Positions 21,530 through 26,116 of a DNA stretch of 26,116 bases are shown here, in pieces (position 1 is the stretch's first letter; every line of letters begins with the position of its first letter). The stretch lies in IMG/VR virus record IMGVR_UViG_3300020057_000141, positions 1-26,116 of that record; one strand, written 5' to 3'. The notes below the pieces were generated by a model. That model saw nothing but the letters and a program-made list of their open reading frames with translations, had not been told where the DNA came from and did not search any database. Position numbers and translations under genes: made by a program. Origin of the DNA: a virus.

Positions 21530-21573
21530 AAGGGCCAGTCGATCATGCGGATCGGCGAGAAATGGATGGAAAG

Positions 21574-22083
21574 ATGACAGACGTGAAGCTCGTGTTTGAT
21601 GTGCTCTCTGGTTGCCTGAAAAAGTGGACTGGCAGAGTGCGATACCCGATAACAGAAGATGGTCCCGAAGAGCCGAGCTTCCGATATCGCGGCGTTGTCT
21701 TGATAGATGGGATTGAGGGCAAGACCTCCATGCCATTAAGCGCACAAATCAGGAAGAGATTTTCAGTCTATAGGGGCCAACGTCTTGCGTTTGTGGACAA
21801 AGGGATTTGGGTCTCAATGCTTTCCGAAAACCTTGATGGCGGCGGCTGGCACGCGTCGAACATTATCGAGTGGAGGCCGGTGGAAGATATCCCGGCGCAA
21901 GTTCTTGAGCGTGTGGACGTATTTGACATCGTCCTGGCGACGCTTGCGTTTGGGTCTCACTGCCAGGCTCGTATCGAGGTTGGAGTAAATCGACATAAAC
22001 ATGACATGCACATGGTTGCCGAACTGGTTGAGGAACAAGACGGTTTGATCGAGTCTGCGCTGAGGAGTGCAGAGAACTTATAA
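21574..22083 (+). CDS. hypothetical protein
   Basis: 169 residues from ATG 21574 (GGA-rich bases just upstream); ATG 21562 is an alternative that adds four residues. The first half looks like a small beta barrel (WTGRVRYPITEDGPEEPSFR, YRGVVLIDGIEGKTSMPLSA, GQRLAFVDKGIWVSM); the second half contains helices (DVFDIVLATLAFGSHC, QDGLIESALRSAENL). No family recognised. Its place between a helicase and a recombination-type ATPase hints at a DNA-related role. Confidence 0.6.
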   Translation: MTDVKLVFDVLSGCLKKWTGRVRYPITEDGPEEPSFRYRGVVLIDGIEGKTSMPLSAQIRKRFSVYRGQRLAFVDKGIWVSMLSENLDGGGWHASNIIEWRPVEDIPAQVLERVDVFDIVLATLAFGSHCQARIEVGVNRHKHDMHMVAELVEEQDGLIESALRSAENL

Positions 22084-22101
22084 AAAGAAAGGCGAAACGA
22101 T

Positions 22102-23106
22102 ATGAATAACATGCAATTCGTACCAGCGCGGAGGAAGGCTTCCTTCTTCCGACTCGGGCTAATCGGAGCAAGTGGATCGGGGAAGACGCTGTCGTCTCTC
22201 CTGTTCGCTCGCGGACTGGTGGGGCCGAAGGGGCGCATCGCGGTGGTGGACACCGAGAACGGATCCGCCAGCCTGTACGACGACAAGATCGCAGGCGGGT
22301 TCGATGTCCTGGAAATGGGTCCGCCGTGGAGCGTGGCCCGGTACCTGGAGGCGCTCAATGCGGCAGCTAAGGCCGCGTATGACGCGGTGATCCTCGATCA
22401 AGTCTCGTACATGTGGGAGGCCGATGGTGGCATTCTTGAACTGGTTGACAAGCTTGCGAAGGGAAAGAAGGACGGCTTCTCGGCGTGGCGCGAGGCGACT
22501 CCGATCTATCAGGACTTCCTTCGAGCGATCGTGGCCGCTCCGCTGCACGTGATCGTCTGCATTCAGGCTAAGCCCGCCTACGAGGTCATGAAGTCTGGCG
22601 ACAAGGTGAAGATCACGAAGATCGGGACGAAACCGATTCAAAGAGACGGGATTGAGACGCAGTTCACAACTTCGTTCTTTCTCGATAGCGGCAACTGCGC
22701 GGAATGTGACAAGGATCGGACGGGACTGTTCAAGTCTCGGCCCAGTCTTCCGTTGACCATCGAGGACGGGAAGGCTGCGGCCAAGTGGCTCAACTCCGGC
22801 GAGCGCATCGAGGCGACGGCGGATCTAGTCGGGACGGGCACCAGCAAGAAGTCGAGTCCGAGTCCGGAGTTCAACGAAGGACGGCCCGAGGGTCCGTATG
22901 CGACCATCGAGAACCGGAAGGCCATCGTCGAAGCGGGGAAGTCGGTCGGACTCACCGCGGAAGAAACCCTTGGCGCGGCGAGTGAGGTTGTCGGAATGGA
23001 GATCAGCGGGACGCGAGACATTCCGGCCGCAATGGTCGGCAAGGTTCTGAAGGCGCTGGTGGATGCCGGGCGCGCGAAGGGGGGCCATGATGCAACTGCA
23101 GTTTGA
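22102..23106 (+). CDS. Sak4-like recombination ATPase (RecA-fold, AAA_24-type)
   Basis: 334 residues. Walker A GASGSGKT at about 22-29 and Walker B AVILDQ at about 95-100; VVDTENGSASLYDDKIAGGF and VIVCIQAKPAYEVMKSGDKV are typical of phage ATPases related to Sak4, which pair single DNA strands together with SSB. The last 90 residues (Ser/Pro-rich linker, then ENRKAIVEAGKSVGLTAEET) form a separate helical domain. An SSB gene lies two genes downstream, supporting the pairing. The end overlaps the next gene by about 20 bases. Confidence 0.75.
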   Translation: MNNMQFVPARRKASFFRLGLIGASGSGKTLSSLLFARGLVGPKGRIAVVDTENGSASLYDDKIAGGFDVLEMGPPWSVARYLEALNAAAKAAYDAVILDQVSYMWEADGGILELVDKLAKGKKDGFSAWREATPIYQDFLRAIVAAPLHVIVCIQAKPAYEVMKSGDKVKITKIGTKPIQRDGIETQFTTSFFLDSGNCAECDKDRTGLFKSRPSLPLTIEDGKAAAKWLNSGERIEATADLVGTGTSKKSSPSPEFNEGRPEGPYATIENRKAIVEAGKSVGLTAEETLGAASEVVGMEISGTRDIPAAMVGKVLKALVDAGRAKGGHDATAV

Positions 23107-23428
23107 CGTCGTGGATCTTCAGCCGAAGGCGCGGCACACGGACCCGGATACGTCTCACGCGGCGGCGGCTTCGATCAAGGCGCGTGAGATCACTCAGCTT
23201 CAGTTGTTCATCCGCACGATATTGGGTGCCCTGGCGTGTGAGGATGACGAGCTTGTCCGCAAGGTTCAGGGCTGGAGTTCGAGTTCGAAACACTATGCAC
23301 CGTCCGGCATCAGGACGCGCCGGGCTGAACTGGTGAAGATGGGCGTCGTGGAGTCGGTTGGAAAAGTGCTGAAGTCAAGCGGGCGCTGGGCATATCTTTG
23401 GAAAATCAAGAAAGAGGAAGTGAAATGA
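23087..23428 (+). CDS. winged-helix-like DNA-binding protein
   Basis: 113 residues. Start at tandem ATGs (23087/23090) with AAGGGGGG a few bases upstream; the open frame begins earlier but inside the ATPase gene. RHTDPDTSHAAAASIKAREI is a short phage signature preceding a helix-turn-helix; SGIRTRRAELVKMGVVESVG followed by KVLKSSGRWAYLWKI looks like the recognition helix and wing. It may regulate genes or assist recombination. ATGA overlap with ssb downstream. Confidence 0.65.
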   Translation: MMQLQFDVVDLQPKARHTDPDTSHAAAASIKAREITQLQLFIRTILGALACEDDELVRKVQGWSSSSKHYAPSGIRTRRAELVKMGVVESVGKVLKSSGRWAYLWKIKKEEVK

Positions 23429-23949
23429 ATCGACAGGAACTTATTGGGAATGTGGGACAGTCTCCCACTATCAAATACCTTCAGTCGGGAGATCCGGTGG
23501 CAGAGTTTAGCCTTGCGACTACCGAGCGGTGGAAGAACAAGGCGGGCGATAAGCAGGAACGGACAACCTGGCACAAGATCGTCGCCTTCGGTCCGGTGTG
23601 CAAGGTGATCGAGAAGTACGTCTCGAAGGGTCAGGAGGTCTTCGTCGCCGGAGAAACCCGTCACGAGAAGTGGAAGGACAAGGAAGGCAACGACCGTACC
23701 ACGACGAAGGTGTACCTGAAGGATCTGAAGCTACTTCGTGGTGGTGGCAAGAGTGACGAGGACGGCGGGAATAACGAGGACGAGCAGCCGGACAGAGGCG
23801 ACGCGGGTAAACGAGCCCGGGAAGCTGACAGCAAGCGGGCCCGATCCGATGCTGACGATGGTCCCGGCGACTTCCAGGCCACGGATGATGACATCCCCTT
23901 CAGCCTGATCGCGGCGCTGTTGCTTCCGATGATGGGTCTGTTGGCGTGA
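23425..23949 (+). CDS. ssb: single-stranded DNA-binding protein with hydrophobic C-terminal extension
   Basis: 174 residues. The OB-fold (1 to about 108) starts MNRQELIGNVGQSPTIKYLQ, with TERWKNKAGDKQERTTWHKI and YVSKGQEVFVAGETRHEKW. An acidic linker follows, then DDDIPF at 154-159, the usual SSB tip that binds partner proteins and normally ends the protein. Here 15 hydrophobic residues follow (SLIAALLLPMMGLLA). The extension could bury the tip, bind membrane, or arise from stop loss. GTGA overlap with the next gene, which begins with a membrane segment. Confidence 0.9.
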   Translation: MNRQELIGNVGQSPTIKYLQSGDPVAEFSLATTERWKNKAGDKQERTTWHKIVAFGPVCKVIEKYVSKGQEVFVAGETRHEKWKDKEGNDRTTTKVYLKDLKLLRGGGKSDEDGGNNEDEQPDRGDAGKRAREADSKRARSDADDGPGDFQATDDDIPFSLIAALLLPMMGLLA

Positions 23950-24647
23950 AGTTTCGGCAAGGTCTTCTCATCCTGGCCTTGATCGGGATGTTGTCCTTTG
24001 CGTGGGTCGTTGGTACGATCCTCGCGGCGCAGCTTTTCCAGAGCGCCAGTCTTTCGCACCCCGCGACGTTGGCACTTCGCGGATCGCAGTCGATGAAGCC
24101 GCAATTCTCTCGTTCGGACTCGGGTGCAAATCCCGACGCCTCCACCATTCGCGGGGGCGTACTAGATTCGACGGGCAAGAGTGGAGCGGGGGAGACTGCC
24201 GAGCAGCACTCTCGTAAAACAGAGCGAACCAAAAAGCGACGAATATTCGCTTCCCGCGGCGGCCTAAGAGCTGCTGCCCAGGACGCTGGCTCTCCTGGTC
24301 ACCAAAACCAGTCGTTTCCGAGAATTTACGAAGTCACCGCCTACAGCCATTTTTGTACGCTGCCGGCTGACGGCATCGAAAGGGAACCACAGCCCACGGC
24401 GTCGGGGGTTTGGCCGGTGGCTGGTCGGACGGTGGCGGCAGATCCTTCTCTTCCATTTGGCCAGGAGTTGATCCTGATGGGGCGGGTTTGGCGCGTTGAG
24501 GACAGGGGCCGCGCAATCAGGGGGAAGCGTATAGACATCTTTCTTTCCTCATGCAAAAAGGCCCTGGAGTTTGGTCGTCAATTGCTTCCGGCATATGTGG
24601 TTCCGAGCATGTCCACGCTTTACGCGGACATGGAGGTGATGCCGTGA
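23946..24647 (+). CDS. membrane-anchored 3D-domain protein (cell-wall lytic)
   Basis: 233 residues from GTG 23946, overlapping the ssb stop. Residues about 6-30 (LLILALIGMLSFAWVVGTIL) are a membrane anchor or signal segment; then a long Ser/Gly/basic linker; then a 3D domain (about 127-219): TAYSHFC, TASG (151-154), DPSLPFG (166-172), EDRG (185-188), RIDIF (195-199). The three conserved aspartates D166, D186 and D197 are present. This double-psi barrel fold occurs in lytic transglycosylases, so it may cut peptidoglycan in lysis. It could also be a spanin-like or export-related factor. Confidence 0.75.
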   Translation: MKFRQGLLILALIGMLSFAWVVGTILAAQLFQSASLSHPATLALRGSQSMKPQFSRSDSGANPDASTIRGGVLDSTGKSGAGETAEQHSRKTERTKKRRIFASRGGLRAAAQDAGSPGHQNQSFPRIYEVTAYSHFCTLPADGIEREPQPTASGVWPVAGRTVAADPSLPFGQELILMGRVWRVEDRGRAIRGKRIDIFLSSCKKALEFGRQLLPAYVVPSMSTLYADMEVMP

Positions 24648-24664
24648 GCGAACACGCTTGACTG

Positions 24665-24673
24665 TGCTATAAT
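24665..24673 (+). promoter_or_regulatory. extended -10 promoter
   Basis: TGC followed by a perfect TATAAT (24668-24673) forms an extended -10. No good -35 exists at 17 bases; a TTGACT at 24658 is too close. Transcription would begin near 24680, just before a hairpin. Confidence 0.5.
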
Positions 24674-24685
24674 TTACGAAGAAGT

Positions 24686-24699
24686 GCGGAATAGTCCGC
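24686..24699 (+). other. 5'-leader hairpin
   Basis: GCGGA (24686-24690) pairs with TCCGC (24695-24699) around a four-base loop. It would sit at the very 5' end of a transcript from the extended -10 promoter and may protect the message from decay. Confidence 0.5.
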
Positions 24700-24731
24700 G
24701 CGAACAAAGACGACAAAAAGGAAAACACGAA

Positions 24732-25499
24732 ATGATAAAGGCAAAGACGGCAGAATCCGAAATCAGCGTTCTCGAAGTCTCGCAGGGGCGTATCGACTTC
24801 TGCGTGTTGGGCAAGACGCCGCTGATCCTCAACCGCATGAGCGTCAAGGCATCGCATGAACTGCTGATGCCCAGGAAGAAGACGGCGGCAGACAAGGCCG
24901 CGAACCTGAAGCACAATCCGCTGGAGGAGTACCGGGCAAGCGCCTACAAGGCCACCGGAGCCGATGCCATCACGCGGCTGCTGATCCTGGCGACCGCGTT
25001 CAAGGGCGCGATGCGTTCGGTGGCGGTGGACATCCCTGGTGCCGCGAAGGCTCAGATCGGACGCCTGACATACGTTGACGGCGACTACGTGGACATCTTC
25101 GGCATCCCCAAGCTGCTGATGTCAATCACGCGGTCCGCGGACATGAATCGGACGCCGGACGTGCGGACTCGCGCAATCGTTCCGGAGTGGGCGGCTCGCG
25201 TCTCGGTCACCTATGTCAAGCCTCTCCTCCGTGAGCAGGCGGTGGCGAACCTGCTGGCTGCGGCCGGGATCATGCGCGGGGTCGGGGACTGGCGCCCCGA
25301 GAAGGGTGCCGGCAGTTATGGCCAGTTCGAGTTGGTTGGCAAGGATGACAAGCGGTTTCTTGCCATCATCAAGGACGGTGGTCGGGTCGCTCAGGACAAG
25401 GCTCTGGCGAGTCCCGAGCCCTACGATGCGGAGACGGCCGAACTGCTGACGTGGTTCGATACCGAGGTCGCGCGTCGCGGCTTTAAGGTGGTTGCATGA
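24732..25499 (+). CDS. conserved phage protein of unknown function
   Basis: 255 residues from ATG 24732 with AAGGA upstream; the frame extends 16 codons earlier but that would cover the leader hairpin and lacks a ribosome site. It has the pattern of a family I recall only as uncharacterised phage proteins: IDFCVLGKTPLILNRMSVKA, a Lys-rich stretch (PRKKTAADKAANLKH), and paired segments FGIPKLLMSITRSADMNRTP, AIVPEWAARVSVTYVKP and GIMRGVGDWRPEKGAGSYGQ. Own promoter-like element. Neighbouring ssb and ATPase suggest nucleic-acid metabolism; this is inference. Confidence 0.65.
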   Translation: MIKAKTAESEISVLEVSQGRIDFCVLGKTPLILNRMSVKASHELLMPRKKTAADKAANLKHNPLEEYRASAYKATGADAITRLLILATAFKGAMRSVAVDIPGAAKAQIGRLTYVDGDYVDIFGIPKLLMSITRSADMNRTPDVRTRAIVPEWAARVSVTYVKPLLREQAVANLLAAAGIMRGVGDWRPEKGAGSYGQFELVGKDDKRFLAIIKDGGRVAQDKALASPEPYDAETAELLTWFDTEVARRGFKVVA

Positions 25500-25996
25500 G
25501 AACCGCTAAGGCCGAGAAGGTTGTCGAGACGAAGGACGACGCTATCCACAACGAGATCCGCGCTCTTGAGCGTGATGGCCGGCTCACTCCCGAGTCGGTT
25601 ATCGCGAAGGCGAGGAATCCGAAGAGCCCGCTGCATGATCGCTTCGAGTGGGACAATTCGGCTGCTGCTCATCAGCACCGTTTGCAGCAAGCACGCGGGC
25701 TCATTCGTAGCGTCATGGTGACGATCACGACCGAGGAACGGACGGTTTCCACCGTTCATTACGTGCGCGATCCCGCGGCCGAGGACGGTCAAGGGTACGT
25801 TTCTCTGGCGCAGTTGAAAACGGAGCCGGAGAATGCGCGGGCGATGCTAATGCATTCGTTCGCCCAGGCGAAGACGTATCTCGATCGGGCCGAGGAGTTC
25901 GCGGATGTGTTGGGTCAGCGGGTGGCGGTGGCGACCGTTTCTCGGAAGTTGCAACGTGTGGTCCAGAAGTTCGAGGCGGCGCACGCGTCGCTCTGA
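25496..25996 (+). CDS. conserved phage protein of unknown function
   Basis: 166 residues. ATGA overlap with the previous gene, so co-translated. The N-terminus, with DGRLTPESVIAKARNPKSPL then HDRFEWDNSAAAHQHRLQQA, is a motif I recall from small phage proteins of unknown role. A helical C-terminus (NARAMLMHSFAQAKTYLDRA, VSRKLQRVVQKFEAAHASL) may form a coiled coil. Probably works with its partner gene. The GGCNN array begins four bases after its stop. Confidence 0.65.
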   Translation: MRTAKAEKVVETKDDAIHNEIRALERDGRLTPESVIAKARNPKSPLHDRFEWDNSAAAHQHRLQQARGLIRSVMVTITTEERTVSTVHYVRDPAAEDGQGYVSLAQLKTEPENARAMLMHSFAQAKTYLDRAEEFADVLGQRVAVATVSRKLQRVVQKFEAAHASL

Positions 25997-26000
25997 ATGA

Positions 26001-26116
26001 GGCAGGCATGGCATGGCGAGGCAGGGCATGGCGAGGTTAGGCCGGGCAAGGCAAGGCAGGCAAGGCGGGGCAAGGCATGGCGTGGCGGGGCTTGGCGTGG
26101 CTGGGCAGGGCAAGGC
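26001..26116 (+). repeat. degenerate GGCNN pentanucleotide tandem array (runs to window end)
   Basis: The 116 bases parse into about 23 units, nearly all GGC plus two variable bases (AA, AT, AG, GA, GG, GT, TT, TG, CG). Two units are 4 bases (26001 and near 26050) and one is GGTTA. The period of 5 is not a multiple of 3, so all frames read Gly/Ala/Trp-rich peptides broken by stops. The array may continue beyond the window. I have seen similar GGCNN stretches in other phage contigs; function unknown. Confidence 0.85.

Noticed and set aside
26009-26039. Short ORF from an ATG within the GGCNN array
   Set aside because: It is only a translation of the repeat (M-A-W-R-G type) and stops after about ten codons.
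1-26116. Insertion sequence, integrase, attachment site or lysogeny regulator
   Set aside because: No transposase or integrase motifs and no matching attachment repeats were found; prophage status stays open.

Overview
The window is a stretch of a tailed-phage genome, or a prophage seen from inside. Almost every gene is on the + strand, genes are packed with 1-4 base ATGA/GTGA overlaps, and the order head, neck, tail, fibre, then recombination/replication is typical of a long-tailed (siphovirus-like) phage. No tail sheath, terminase, portal or integrase gene is present. The host cannot be named; the moderately high G+C and sigma70-like promoter elements suggest a high-GC bacterium. The first 315 bases are a visibly G+C-richer 3' end of a DUF1156-family DNA methylase, a family found in bacterial anti-phage islands. 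It sits where portal and terminase would be expected, so this edge may be a prophage boundary, a rearrangement, cargo, or an assembly junction.

Layout. 388-4016: scaffold-like protein, a structured leader, a P22-type major capsid protein, and small head-associated proteins. 4020-5701: neck and head-tail joining proteins (DnaT_2-like adaptor, stopper-like protein, HK97 gp10-like protein, tail terminator). 5698-6101: a zinc-ribbon protein and a small unknown. 6098-7562: two related tail-tube proteins. 7607-7682: a complete CAT-anticodon tRNA with initiator-like features, between two strong hairpins. 7741-8492: lambda G/GT-type tape-measure chaperones joined by a canonical -1 slippery heptamer. 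8497-12030: tape measure. 12030-18619: distal tail, tail-tip hub, fibre-like proteins, a 28-residue microORF, and a second tail-terminator-like protein, closed by a candidate terminator.

18699-25996: second module. It holds a small unknown, a DUF5565-like RNA ligase, a SNF2-type helicase, a 26-residue CxxC microORF, an unknown protein, a Sak4-like ATPase, a winged-helix-like protein, SSB with a hydrophobic tail, a membrane-anchored 3D-domain cell-wall protein, and two conserved phage proteins of unknown role. The window ends in a GGCNN pentanucleotide array.

The most interesting signals are the scaffold-capsid leader with five hairpins sharing one C-GGT-G triloop design, the initiator-like tRNA inside the tail operon, the duplicated tail tube and tail terminator, and the terminal GGCNN array. 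All functions are read from sequence patterns and recall of families; no database search was run.
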